A stretch of 64,000 nucleotides of DNA from Aureococcus anophagefferens (Eukaryota > Sar > Pelagophyceae > Pelagomonadales > Pelagomonadaceae). How positions within the stretch are numbered: the first letter of the stretch is position 1; each line of letters starts with the position of its first letter. Location of the stretch: the NCBI RefSeq assembly GCF_000186865.1, contig NW_008705561.1, positions 1,669,703 through 1,733,702 on the forward strand, written 5' to 3'. The notes under the pieces are model-generated. The model was not told the DNA's origin. It ran no database searches and saw only the letters and a list, made by a program, of their open reading frames with translations. The position numbers and the translations under genes are program-made. Below, piece by piece: positions 17,790 to 27,320 of this stretch.

Positions 17790-20700
17790 TTAGTTCTCGC
17801 CCTTGCTGTGCTTTTTGATGAGGAAGTCGCGGTTGAGCTTGTTGCGCTTCTTCGCGCGGCGGCAGTCGCGACCGGGCTTCCCGGAGGGGCACTTTTTGCG
17901 GTCGGTCTGCTCGGCGCGTCCTTCGGACTTCGTGCCCTGGTTGGGCGTCTTGTCCTTGGCGTGCTTTTTGATGAGGTAGTCGCGGTTCAGCTTGTTGCGC
18001 TTCTTCGCGCGACGGCAGTCGCGACCGGGCTTCCCGGAGGGGCACTTTTTGCGGTCGGTCTGCTCGGCGCGTCCTTCGGACTTCGTGCCCTCGTTGGGCG
18101 TCTTGTCCTTGGCGTGCTTTTTGATGAGGTAGTCGCGGTTCAGTCGGTTGCGCTTCTTCGCGCGACGGCAGTCGCGACCGGGCTTCCCGGGGGGGCACTT
18201 TTTGCGGTCGCTTTCCGGCTTCTGCTCGGCTTCGGACTTCTTGCCCTGCTGGATGGGCTCTTTGTCCTTGGCGTGCTTTTTGATGAGGAACTCGCGGTTC
18301 AGTCGGTTGCGTTTTTTCGCGCGGCGGCAGTCGCGACCGGGCTTCCCTTTGGGGCAAGGCTTGCGGTCGCGTTCGGCTTCTGCTTCGGCGCGTCCTTCGG
18401 ACTTCTTGCCCTTGTCGGGCCGCTTGCCCTTGTCGGGCCGCTTGCCCTTGTCGGGCCGCTTGCCCTTGTCGGGCCGCTTGCCCTTGTCGGGCTTCTTGCC
18501 GGGCTTCCCGTCCTTGGCGCGCGCGACGACGCACTCTTTCGAGGAGTGCTTCCACTTGCAGGAGGGTTCCATGGCCTTGCACTCCGACCACGTGATCAAC
18601 GCCGCGCACGACGCGTCCTCTAAGTAATAGTAGTGGTCGCGACCGCTACTATAGTAGTACGGCGGCCTGTAGTGGTTGTAGTAGTAGTGGCCGTAGTACG
18701 CGTGGTCGTCGCCGTCTCCGTAATACGGCGTGTGGTCGTCCTCGTGCCAGTCGTCGCCGGTCTCGTCGTCCCACTTCCACCAGTCATCGTCGCCGGTCTC
18801 GTCGTCCCACTTCCACCAGTCGTCGTCCCAGGTCTCGTCGTCCCACTTCCACCAGTCGTCGTCCCACTCGTAGGACCAATCGTCGTCCGGGCGCCAGGTG
18901 TCATCGAGGTCGTCGTCGGGGGTGTAACTGTAGGAATACGCGTCGTCGTCGTCGTCGTCGTGCCAGCCCCAGTCGTCGTCGCCGCAGTTCTCGACCCACT
19001 CGCAAGCACGGGTAGGCCCGCGCTCGGGCTCGCAGGACTTATACGTCTTGTGCTCGGGGCACTCTGAGAAGAGCTCGTCGTCGTACCAGCCCCGCTCCAT
19101 GGCATCCTCGTTCGGGATGCAGCAGCCGCCCTCGTCGCCGTGGTCGTCGTCCCCGTAGTAATACGGCTCGTAGTAGTAGTAGTGATCGTAGTAGTACGGC
19201 TCGGAGTAGTAATAGGGTGTGTGATCATCCTCGTGCCAGTCGTCGTCGTCGCCGTAGTAAGAGTGACCGTCGTCGTCGTCCCACTTCCACCAGTCATCGT
19301 CCCACTCGTAGCCGTAATCGTCTTCAGGGCGCCAGTCGTCTTTCAAGTCGTCGTCGGGGGTATACGAGTACGAGTACGCGTCGTCGTCGTCGTCGGCGTA
19401 CCAGCCCTGGTCGTCGTCGACGTCTTGCGTGGGCCGGGGCGTGCGGGCGGCCGTCGAGGGCTTCGCGGTGGGGACGAGATCTTCCTCCGTCGAGGGCTTC
19501 GCGGTGGGGACGAGAGGGTCCTCGACCTGGGGCACGGTGGGTTCCGAGGACGGCTTCGGCGAAGGCGAGAAGCTGGGCTTCGGCGAGGGCTTGTCCGTGG
19601 GCGCCTCGGAGGGCTTTGCGGTAGGCGCCTCTGAAGGCTTGGCGGTAGGCGCCTCGGAAGGCTTGGCGGTGGGCCGATCGGTCGGCGCAGGCGTAGGCTT
19701 GGCCGTGGGCTTTTCGGTAGGCCGCTCGGTGGGCCGATTCGTCGGCGCATGCGTAGGCTTGGCCGTGGGCTTGGCCGTGGGCGCCGCGGACGGCTTGGCC
19801 GACGGCGCCGCGGACGGCTTGGCCGACGGCGCCGCGGACGGCTTCGCCGTCGGCGGCTCGGCGGCGCCGTCGTTCTTGACGCACTGCACGAACTTCCAGG
19901 CGTCGACCATGCCCGCGCCGAGCTTGCCCGCGTCGCCGCCGTTGAGCTCGTCAACGGGCGACGCCGTGTCGTAGGCGCAGGACAGCAAGTCGTCGCGGGA
20001 GAAGGAGGGGTCGACGGCCATGCCGAGCGCGAGCACGCCCGCGACGTGCGGCGCGGCCATGGACGTGCCCGACGCGTAGCCGTAGGTCGATCCCGTCAGG
20101 GTCGAGTAGACGCTGACGCCCGGCGCGGCGATCTCGATCCAGTCGCCGTAGTTGGAGAAGTCCGCGCGGACGCCCGAGTTCTTGACGGCCGCGACGGCCA
20201 CGGCGCCCTCGTAGTAGCCCGGGTAGTACGCGCTCTCCGAGTTCTCGTTGCCCGCGGCGAAGACGACGATGCCGCTCTTCGCGTTGTAGTAGTCGATGGC
20301 GTCGAGCACGGACTGCGAGTAGGCGCCCGCGCTCGTGTAGCCCCAGGAGTTGGACGAGATCTGCGCGCCGTTGTCCGCGCCGTAGAGGAGCGCCTCCGCG
20401 AAGCCGCCGTTGCGCGTCTTGCCGAAGCCGACGGAGACCATGAGCTTGACGCCCGAGTCCTTGGAGCCGTCGCCGCCGGCGACGCCCGCGACGCCGACGC
20501 CGTTGTTGCTGTCGGCGGCGATGGTGCCGCCGCAGTGCGTGCCGTGCCAGTGGTCGCCGATCAGGTCCGTGCCCGTGTCGTCGGCGTGGTTGTAGCCGTG
20601 GCAGTCGTCGACGTAGCCGTTGAAGTCGTCGTCGACGCCGTTGCCGCAGATCTCGCCCGGGTTCGTCCAGATGTTCAGCTGGAGGTCCGGGTGGTCGAGC

Positions 20701-21608
20701 TCGATGCCCGTGTCGAGGACCTGGACGACGACGTTGGGGTCGCCCGTCGTGAGGTCCCAGGCTTCGCGGAGGTTGATGGCGTCGTAGTGCGACTGGGGGC
20801 CGGACAGGTCGTCGGGCGTGAAGGACGTCGCGTAGTCGAGCTCGGGCTCGACGACGACGACGCCGTCGTGCGCGTCGCTGTCGAGGAAGCGGCGGAGCGC
20901 GTCGTAGACGCTCTGCGAGTCCGCCAGGGCCTTGGCCTCGGGGTCCGCGGGCCGGGACTTGCGCGTCTCGGCCTCCTTCTTCTCCTTCTTGGACTCCTTG
21001 TTCTTCTTGGACTCCTTGTTCTTCTTTGACTCCTTGCACTTGTCCTTCTTCCACTTGCAGCCGCCCTTTTTGCACTGTTTCTTGTCGTCGTGGTTCTTGC
21101 AGCTCTCGGCCTTCTTGGCCGTGCACGCGCCCTTCTTCCACTCGCAGCCGCCCTTCTTGCACTTCTTTTTGTCGCCGAAAAACGAGCACGTGGCCGGCTC
21201 CTCGGTGAGCTCCTCGGTGAAGGCCCCGGCGTCGAGGCCGTCGTCGTCGGCCGCGCCGCACGCGACCGAGTACCAGAGATGGAGGCCGAACTTCTCGTGC
21301 TCCGCCTCGTGCTTGCCCGCGTCGCGGAAGACGCGCTCGGCCGGCTCGGCGCCGGGGCAGACGAGCGCGTCGACGACGTTCGCGGCGATCTTGTGTGCTT
21401 TGTTTTTCTCGACGAGCTTGTGCTTCGCGTCGAGCTTGAAGAGGACCTTCGCGCCGAGTTGGCCGTTGGCCGCGACTTCGGAGAGGTATGCCATGTCGAG
21501 CTCGTCCGTCAGGCGACGCGCCGAGGCGACGGGATCCGTGAGGCGCCGGGAGGGCTCGTTGAGCCGCGCCGACGCGACGGCGGCGAGCGCGACGAGGAGT
21601 GTACGCAT
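17790..21608 (-). CDS. Subtilisin-like protease with Pro/Thr linker, acidic Tyr/Trp/Asp domain and basic Cys repeats
   Basis: 1272 aa, single exon. MRTLLVALAAVASARLNEPS is a signal peptide. A prodomain follows, with a Cys/Lys insert (FFGDKKKCKKGGCEWKKG, repeated). The S8 protease domain spans ~285-575: Asp in VLDTGIELDHPDL (~300), His in HWHGTHCGGT (~356), Asn in FAAGNENS, Ser in SGTSMAAPHVAG (~517). Residues ~580-720 are PTAKPS-type repeats. Residues ~725-995 are extremely rich in Asp, Tyr and Trp (DDDWWKWDDE, PYYYSEPYYYDHYYYYEPYY). The tail (~1050-1272) has five KGKRPD units and four ~51-residue basic repeats (KPGRDCRRAKKRN, LIKKHAKDK). It is a secreted protease whose tail suggests binding to matrix, mineral or polymer; that is inference. 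Confidence 0.9.
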   Translation of the reverse strand: MRTLLVALAAVASARLNEPSRRLTDPVASARRLTDELDMAYLSEVAANGQLGAKVLFKLDAKHKLVEKNKAHKIAANVVDALVCPGAEPAERVFRDAGKHEAEHEKFGLHLWYSVACGAADDDGLDAGAFTEELTEEPATCSFFGDKKKCKKGGCEWKKGACTAKKAESCKNHDDKKQCKKGGCKWKKDKCKESKKNKESKKNKESKKEKKEAETRKSRPADPEAKALADSQSVYDALRRFLDSDAHDGVVVVEPELDYATSFTPDDLSGPQSHYDAINLREAWDLTTGDPNVVVQVLDTGIELDHPDLQLNIWTNPGEICGNGVDDDFNGYVDDCHGYNHADDTGTDLIGDHWHGTHCGGTIAADSNNGVGVAGVAGGDGSKDSGVKLMVSVGFGKTRNGGFAEALLYGADNGAQISSNSWGYTSAGAYSQSVLDAIDYYNAKSGIVVFAAGNENSESAYYPGYYEGAVAVAAVKNSGVRADFSNYGDWIEIAAPGVSVYSTLTGSTYGYASGTSMAAPHVAGVLALGMAVDPSFSRDDLLSCAYDTASPVDELNGGDAGKLGAGMVDAWKFVQCVKNDGAAEPPTAKPSAAPSAKPSAAPSAKPSAAPTAKPTAKPTHAPTNRPTERPTEKPTAKPTPAPTDRPTAKPSEAPTAKPSEAPTAKPSEAPTDKPSPKPSFSPSPKPSSEPTVPQVEDPLVPTAKPSTEEDLVPTAKPSTAARTPRPTQDVDDDQGWYADDDDDAYSYSYTPDDDLKDDWRPEDDYGYEWDDDWWKWDDDDGHSYYGDDDDWHEDDHTPYYYSEPYYYDHYYYYEPYYYGDDDHGDEGGCCIPNEDAMERGWYDDELFSECPEHKTYKSCEPERGPTRACEWVENCGDDDWGWHDDDDDDAYSYSYTPDDDLDDTWRPDDDWSYEWDDDWWKWDDETWDDDWWKWDDETGDDDWWKWDDETGDDWHEDDHTPYYGDGDDHAYYGHYYYNHYRPPYYYSSGRDHYYYLEDASCAALITWSECKAMEPSCKWKHSSKECVVARAKDGKPGKKPDKGKRPDKGKRPDKGKRPDKGKRPDKGKKSEGRAEAEAERDRKPCPKGKPGRDCRRAKKRNRLNREFLIKKHAKDKEPIQQGKKSEAEQKPESDRKKCPPGKPGRDCRRAKKRNRLNRDYLIKKHAKDKTPNEGTKSEGRAEQTDRKKCPSGKPGRDCRRAKKRNKLNRDYLIKKHAKDKTPNQGTKSEGRAEQTDRKKCPSGKPGRDCRRAKKRNKLNRDFLIKKHSKGEN
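17800..18345 (-). repeat. Four ~153-bp in-frame repeats encoding basic Cys modules
   Basis: Copies spaced about 153-160 bp, each encoding (K/P)KC-P-GKPGRDCRRAKKR followed by a helix ending LIKKHAK or HSK. Two Cys per unit and several dibasic sites. Part of the protease tail. Confidence 0.85.
18411..18500 (-). repeat. 18-bp in-frame repeat encoding KGKRPD
   Basis: Five copies of an 18-bp unit (cttgtcgggccgcttgcc on the plus strand), encoding consecutive KGKRPD hexapeptides in the protease tail. Confidence 0.85.
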
Positions 21609-22234
21609 GGTTGCTGCGATTGCTTGTTACTGGTGCGCCGCGGATTGCGGCGATTGCTGGGGGGCGCTCGTTAACGAGCGCCTTGCGGGTGTAGCTGCGA
21701 GGGAGAAGCGCGTCGACGCGGACTGGCGCGAGGAGAGGGAGGCGGGATGGGAAGGCGGCGTGCGCCAGTTTCGCAGTGGCCTTCGCCGGGCTCAGGCGAT
21801 GCCCGAGGCCGAGGCGTAGGCCGCCAAGCCTTGGCGCGAGGCGATTGCGCGAGGCAGGATCCACGAATCGACGTGCGCTTCGGTAGAGTTGGTGCTCGGC
21901 AGGCGGAGAGGGCCGGGGGAGGCCGGCGGCGCACGGGGAGGGGGGGCGGAAGCCGCGTCGCACCCGTCGGCCGTCACAACTCGAGGGCGCGCCGGGAGAA
22001 GTCCGGACGAGTCCTGCTCAGGTGAGCTGCGAGGCCAGCTTGGCCGGGGGTCGAGCTTCGACTGCGACCAGGAAGTCCTCCAGGAAGACACCTCCAGGGG
22101 TGCGTAGCTTGACTGTCCAACATTAACAGCGCCTGAAGCGCGTCTCTGTTTTGGGATGGGGAGGGGCTCTTGGGGCATCGCCTGCGCGACGGACTTGGGT
22201 GCTCAGGCCGGCGATGGACTTCTTGGGGGCGACT
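21609..22234. other. Intergenic between the two subtilase genes
   Basis: 626 bp: promoter of the large protease and 3' region of the second. No gene supported. Near 22110 a short AT-rich stretch occurs (ctgtccaacattaaca). Confidence 0.5.
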
Positions 22235-24094
22235 CTAGCACTTCATCTTGAAGATGTTCGAGTACATGGGCTCGCTGGCGACGCCGCCGACGACGGCCGT
22301 GACTCGGGCGATGCCCTTGATGCCGCAGTCCGGGAGATGGAGCGTTTGGTAGAACATGCCGTCGGTCTCGTCGTGGTACAAGCGGCTCTCGTCGACGCGG
22401 ACCCACGTCGCGTCGACGTTGGTCTGGAACTCGACGACAAACGTGGCCTCGGGCGTGAGGTAGCGCCACGCGGCGACGCCGAACCTGCCGACCTTGCGGT
22501 GCATCTTGACCTTGAGGTCCTTGACGGGCTCCACGTCGCCGACCGGGGGCTTGGTCGTCGTGGTGACGGGGTCCGACGAGTCGCCGACGCACGCGAGGAA
22601 CGCCGGCGCGTCGACGAGGCCCGCGCCGAGCTTGCCCGCGTAGGCGCCGTTGCTGCCGTCGACGTCCTCCGCGGACGAGTACATGCAGCCGAGCAGGTCG
22701 CTGTTGGGCATGGAAGGAGCGACGGCCTTGCCGAGCGCGAGGACGCCCGCGATGTGGGGGCAGGCCATGGACGTGCCGGAAGCGTAGCCGTAGGACGTGC
22801 CGAGCATGGTGCTGTAGACGCTCACGCCGGGCGCGGAGATCTCGATCCAGTCGCCGTAGTTGGAGAAGGAGGCGCGCAGCCCCGAGTCTTGGACCGCCGC
22901 GACGGCGACGGTGCCATCGTAGTACCTACGTCGACGCGCGCTCGTCGCGCGCTCTCTCGAAAAGTCGTCGGACGCGGGATCGCGAACGCCGGGTAGTAGT
23001 CGGCTTCGGAGTTGCTGTTGCCCGCGGCGAAGACGACGATGCCGCTCTTCGCGTTGTAGTAGTCGATGGCGTCCTTGATGTTCTGCGCGATGTAGCCCGG
23101 GCCCGTGTAGCCTATGATGTATTTGATCATTTTCCCGATCGAAGTCTCTCGAAGAACGTCACGGACGCGGAGACTAACCCCAGGAGTTCGAGGAGATCTG
23201 CGCGCCCATGTCCGCGCCGTAGACGAGCGCCTCGGCGAAGCCGTCGACGGCGGTCTTGCCGAAGCCGACCGAGATCATGAGCTTGGCGCCGGAGTCGGCG
23301 GAGCCGTCGCCGCCCGCGACGCCGGCGACGCCGAGGCCGTTGTTGTTGTCCGCGGCGATGGTGCCGCCGCAGTGGGAGCCGTGCCAGTGGTTGCCGAGCA
23401 GGTCCGTGCCCGTGTCGTCGGCGTGGTTGTAGCCGTGGCAGTCGTCGACGTAGCCGTTGCCGTCGTTGTCGACGCCGTCGCCGCAGATCTCGCCCTCGTT
23501 GCGCCAGATGTTCATCTGGAGGTCCGGGTGCGACATGTCGATGCCCGTGTCGAGGACCTGGACGACGACGTCGGCCGAGCCCTTGGTGACGTCCCAGGCC
23601 GCGGCCATGCCGATCGCGTCGTAGTGCGTCTGCGTGCCGAGCGAGGGGTCGTCGGGCGTCCACGAGAGGCTCTCGTCGTACTCGGCCTCCACGAGCGCGA
23701 CGCCGTCGTGGTCGTCGCTGTCGAGGAACTTCATGAGCGCCGCGAAGGTCTCCTTGGACGCGGCCGTGTGGTCAGCGTCCTTGCCGCACGAGACTTTGTA
23801 GTGCAGGTCGAGGCCCGCGGCCTTGTGCGCGGCCTCGAACTTGCCGCCCTCGCGGAAGACGCGCGCCGGGGCGGCGTCGCACTCGAGGATGGACGCGACC
23901 TTGTCGGCGACGGCCGCCGCGTCGCCGCGGTGCGCCTCGTCGATCTTGAAGAGCACGCGACTCGAGAGCTTGCCCTCCTCGGCGTCCTCGTAGAGCTTCG
24001 GGACGTCCAGGTTGTCCTGGAGGCGGCGGTTGCGCGCGGCGTCGGCGGACGTGGTCAGCGCGAGGGCGACGAGAGCGGCGTGGAGAGAGACCAT
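22235..24094 (-). CDS. Subtilisin-like protease, secreted
   Basis: Minus strand, exons 24094-23179, 23111-22988, 22925-22235 (576 aa, in phase). Signal peptide MVSLHAALVALALTTSADAA, then a prodomain. The S8 domain has Asp in VLDTGIDMSHPDL, His in HWHGSHCGGT, Asn in FAAGNSNSE and Ser in SGTSMACPHIAG. A Cys-containing insert (CGDGVDNDGNGYVDDC) and a C-terminal beta-rich domain of about 120 residues ending YSNIFKMKC follow. It is closely similar to the neighbouring large protease over the catalytic domain but lacks the repeat tail, so the pair arose by tandem duplication. Both introns (67 and 62 bp) fall within the catalytic domain, are absent from the neighbour and share a GAC-TT-TCGAGAGA motif. 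Confidence 0.92.
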
Positions 24095-24824
24095 CTTCGT
24101 GTGAGAGGCTTTGCTTCGAGAGGGTCGAGAAGGAGTGCCGGACGGCTTGCGGGTTCGCGAGATGTCTCGCGTTGCTGGTTGCGACCTAAGATGGAGCGAC
24201 GGTCGAACCGGCGGATCGAGGTTCGAACTCTCGGGCGATCGACGATCGCGCAGAGCGCGCGGGCGAGGAGAGGGAGGGCTTGCCGGCCCTCGCCGTCGGA
24301 ACGGTACACGAGGCGCCCGTGGGCGTGGGCACGTCGCCGTCGAGGCCATCGCGTGGCCGTCGACGACGCGCCGAGGCTCGAAACTTTTTCGAACTCGAAT
24401 TGGCCCCCGGATTGCCCCGAATTGCACGCGCCCGAATTGCACGCGCATTGCGTGGCGGTGGGGAGTTGCGGGGGAAACCGATGGGGACAGGAAATTGCCA
24501 GAGGACGCCGCGCGCGTACGGAGAGAGTCGCAGTGGCAAAGAGCTTTGCTTTGCGTTTTCCTGTCCTTCTCCCGGAACGATGCGGCGGGCGGAAGGCCTG
24601 CCCCGCTGCCGAGCGCCGATGCCATCGGAGAGCTCTGCGCCTAAATTTCGCGCGAGTGCCCCTGTGTGCGTCGCGAACAGGCCGAGGACCCTTGCCATCG
24701 TCCAATGCCCCACCGAAGGTCGGCGCGGGGAGGAACGCGGCGACGACGACGCCAAGGCCAAGCGCGACTCGCCCGCGCGCAAGCGCAGCAGCTCGGGCTC
24801 GGGCGACGACGCGGGTGAAGATTG
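24095..24824. other. Intergenic upstream of second subtilase; holds a duplicated 3' flank
   Basis: 730 bp. The last ~100 bp (24735-24824) nearly match 26095-26185; both lie directly downstream of the MYND-RING-Sel1 genes. The plus-strand frame in both reads AKA-K-(R/H)DSPARKRS-SGSGDDA then a stop, so it may be a decayed C-terminal exon or a duplicated 3' UTR. Nothing else recognised. Confidence 0.5.
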
Positions 24825-25880
24825 TTAGGCTATACTTGCGCGTCGAGGCGCGAGGGCGTTTATAGCGTGCTCGAAGCCCTTGGCAGCGGCGCGCTCGAAC
24901 CAGTACCTGGCTTTGCCGGGGTCGACTTCCGTGCCTTCTCCGTCCTTGTAGCAACAGCCAAGGTTGAACTCTCCAGCGGTACAGCCTTGATTCGCCGCGA
25001 ACGCGAAGTACCGGAACGCTTCTTCAAATTTCTCCTCAGAATGAAGTAAAAACGCTAAATTGCATTGCGCTTCTGGGTCGCCCCGGTCTGCTGCCGTGCG
25101 ATACAGCTGCGCCGCCTTCTTCTTGTCCAGCTTGACGCCAAACCCGCCCATGTACAATGCCCCAAGAAAACACATCGCCCGCACATCTCCGAGCTCCACG
25201 GCGCGCTTCCAAATTTTCGCGGCTTTCTTATCGGATTTCACGAGGCCGTACCGAGCGAGGTGGTACGCACTTCCCAAACACGCAATCGCTTCCGGCACCT
25301 CGTTCTCCACATGGCGGCGAAGACGCGCGAGGTTTTCCGCATTGGTCTTTGAGCATGGTACACGACAGAGGGGACACGCGCCGGTGCCGAGCTTGTCCTC
25401 GCACGATTGGCAGACCAACCGGCAGCAACAGACGCGAATCACGCTCGCCGCATTCACGTCCCACTCCTCGAGACAGATCGGGCACCGCGACCCGTACCGC
25501 GCCGACGCCGGCTCCCGCTCCGGGTTCGCCTCGCGCCGCACTCGGGCCGCCTCGTGTTCCGCCGCGATGCGCGCGCGGATCTCGTCGGCGTGCGACCGAG
25601 GCGCGGGGCCGTAGAACACGTCCCGCGGGGGCGACGGCGGGGGCGTCGGCGCTTCGGCCCGCGCCGCCTCCGCCGCCTGGACCTTCTTGCACACCTTCCG
25701 GTGGCCCCGGTCGCGCCAGTCGATGCGTTGGCAGTCCGTCGAACAGTAGGCCGTCGTGCCGCAACCTTTGCAGGGCCGGGCATCCTTCTTCCCGCAAATC
25801 GTGCATATGTTGAGCGCCAGCTTCGTACGGGATTTTCGCGCCTCGTACTCTCGCTTCTTCTTGATCAATTCCGGGTCCAT
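24825..25880 (-). CDS. MYND-RING-Sel1 repeat protein, copy 1
   Basis: 351 aa. An N-terminal MYND zinc finger (CTICGKKDARPCKGCGTTAY ... HRKVC, ~25-65) is followed by a Pro-rich linker (PTPPPSPP) and a helical segment. A RING-like finger comes next (CPICLEEWD ... CCCRLVCQSC ... CPLCRVPC, ~135-180). Four Sel1/TPR-like repeats end the protein (AVELGDVRAMCFLGALYMGG, AADRGDPEAQCNLAFLL, AANQGCTAGEFNLGCCYKDG, YWFERAAAKGFEHA). This suggests a ubiquitin ligase whose Sel1 repeats bind substrate or adaptors; that is inference. The first ATG in frame is MDPELIKKK, aligned with the paralogue's MSWQEKK. Tandem paralogue at 26197-27246. Confidence 0.88.
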   Translation of the reverse strand: MDPELIKKKREYEARKSRTKLALNICTICGKKDARPCKGCGTTAYCSTDCQRIDWRDRGHRKVCKKVQAAEAARAEAPTPPPSPPRDVFYGPAPRSHADEIRARIAAEHEAARVRREANPEREPASARYGSRCPICLEEWDVNAASVIRVCCCRLVCQSCEDKLGTGACPLCRVPCSKTNAENLARLRRHVENEVPEAIACLGSAYHLARYGLVKSDKKAAKIWKRAVELGDVRAMCFLGALYMGGFGVKLDKKKAAQLYRTAADRGDPEAQCNLAFLLHSEEKFEEAFRYFAFAANQGCTAGEFNLGCCYKDGEGTEVDPGKARYWFERAAAKGFEHAINALAPRRASIA

Positions 25881-26196
25881 GATCTCTTCCCACGCTCGTC
25901 GCCGACGCTCCCTATTCAACCACCTCGCTCTGTCGTCACTCAGGCTCGCAATGTTCAGGCAAAATCGCTCAAAATCTTACCCCGGGCATCGCGCTCCTGT
26001 CGTTCTCCATGCCCCCCCTCGGCGGCGTCGTCGTCCTTGCGCCAAACGGGCTTCGCGTTCAAGAACTCCAGATCCCAGACCGCGAAGGTCGGCGCGGAGA
26101 CGCACGCGGCGACACGAGGCCAAGGCCAAGCACGACTCGCCCGCGCGCAAGCGCAGCATCTCGGGCTCGGGCGACGACGCCGCATAAAGACTTAGG
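25881..26196. other. Spacer between the two MYND-RING-Sel1 paralogues
   Basis: 316 bp. Contains ggcaaaatcgctcaaaat about 75 bp upstream of copy 1. Nearly the same string (agcaaaatcgctcaaaat) occurs at about 27918-27935, upstream of copy 2 beyond a truncated ORF. It also holds the duplicated ~90-bp flank at 26095-26185. Confidence 0.6.
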
Positions 26197-27246
26197 CTAT
26201 GCTCGCGCGTCGAGGCGCGCGAGGGCCTTTATAGCAAGCTGGTAGCCCTTGGCAGCGGCGCGCTCGAACCAGTATCTGGCTTTGCCGAGGTCGACTTCCG
26301 TGCCTGTTCCGTTCACGTAGCGACAGCCAAAGTTATGCTCTGCACGTGTATAACCTTGATCCGCCGAGAGCGCGTAGTACCGGAACGCTTCTTCATGTTT
26401 CTCCTCAGCATCAAGTAAAAACGCCAAATTGCATTGCGCGGTCGCGTCGCCCCGGTCCGCGGCCATGCGATACAGCCGCTCCGCTTTCTTCTTGTCCAGC
26501 TTGACACCACTTCCATTCTCGTACAATAGCCCAAGGCAGTTCATCGCGGTCACGTCCCCGAGCTCCACGGCGCGCCGGTAAATCTTCGCGGCTTTCTTAT
26601 CGGATTTCACGAGGCCAAACCGACCTTCGCTGTACGCAATTCCCAAATGCGTAATCGCTTCCGGCACCTCGTTCTCCACGTGGCGGCGCAGACGCGCGAG
26701 CTGCTCCGCATCGTCTTCTGCGCACGGTATGCGACAGAGGGGACACGCGTCGGTGCCGATCTTGTTACTGCACGATTGGCAGACCCTCCGGCAGCAACAG
26801 ATGCGAAACACGTTCCTCGTATTCACGTCCCACTCCTCGAGGCAGATCGGGCACCGCGACCCAAACCGCGCCGACGTCGGCTCCCGCTCCGGGTTCGCCT
26901 CGCGTCGCACGCGGGCCGCCTCGTGCTCCGCCGCGATGCGCGCGCGGACCTCGTCGGCGTGCGACCGCGGCGCGGGGCCGTAGAACACGTCCCGCGGCGG
27001 GGGCGTCGGCGCCTCGGCCCGCGCCGCCTCCGCGGCCTGGATCTTCTTGCAGACCTTCCGGTGGCCCCGGTCGCGCCAGTCGATGCGTTGGCACTCCGTC
27101 GAACAGTAGGCCGTCGTGCCGCATCCTTGGCACGCCTTGGCCTTGTCGGCGCCGCAGATCGTGCAGGTCTTGAGAGTGTCGAGTTTTTTTCCCCTCGCTC
27201 GGGCCATGCGATTCTCATACTCCAACTTCTTCTCCTGCCACGACAT
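26197..27246 (-). CDS. MYND-RING-Sel1 repeat protein, copy 2
   Basis: 349 aa with the same order as copy 1: MYND finger (CTICGADKAKACQGCGTTAY), short linker (PTPPPRD, shorter than copy 1), RING-like finger (CPICLEEWDVNTRNV ... CPLCRIPC) and Sel1 repeats (LGDVTAMNCLGLLYENG, RGDATAQCNLAFLL, QGYTRAEHNFGCRYVNG). Zinc ligands are conserved in both copies. Start is the ATG of MSWQEKKLEYENRM; the frame is open further upstream but runs into sequence of the divergent plus-strand fragment. Recent tandem duplication with both copies intact suggests both are used. Confidence 0.88.
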   Translation of the reverse strand: MSWQEKKLEYENRMARARGKKLDTLKTCTICGADKAKACQGCGTTAYCSTECQRIDWRDRGHRKVCKKIQAAEAARAEAPTPPPRDVFYGPAPRSHADEVRARIAAEHEAARVRREANPEREPTSARFGSRCPICLEEWDVNTRNVFRICCCRRVCQSCSNKIGTDACPLCRIPCAEDDAEQLARLRRHVENEVPEAITHLGIAYSEGRFGLVKSDKKAAKIYRRAVELGDVTAMNCLGLLYENGSGVKLDKKKAERLYRMAADRGDATAQCNLAFLLDAEEKHEEAFRYYALSADQGYTRAEHNFGCRYVNGTGTEVDLGKARYWFERAAAKGYQLAIKALARLDARA

Positions 27247-27320
27247 GACTTCGGCGCGCGTCCTTGACCGGGGGCGTCGCCACAATCTCCTGATCCTCGA
27301 CCTCGTCGTCGCGGCTCGAA

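Noticed and set aside
23114..24865. 583-codon plus-strand frame opposite the second subtilase
   Set aside because: Antisense of a gene with a clear catalytic triad; composition is the usual shadow pattern.
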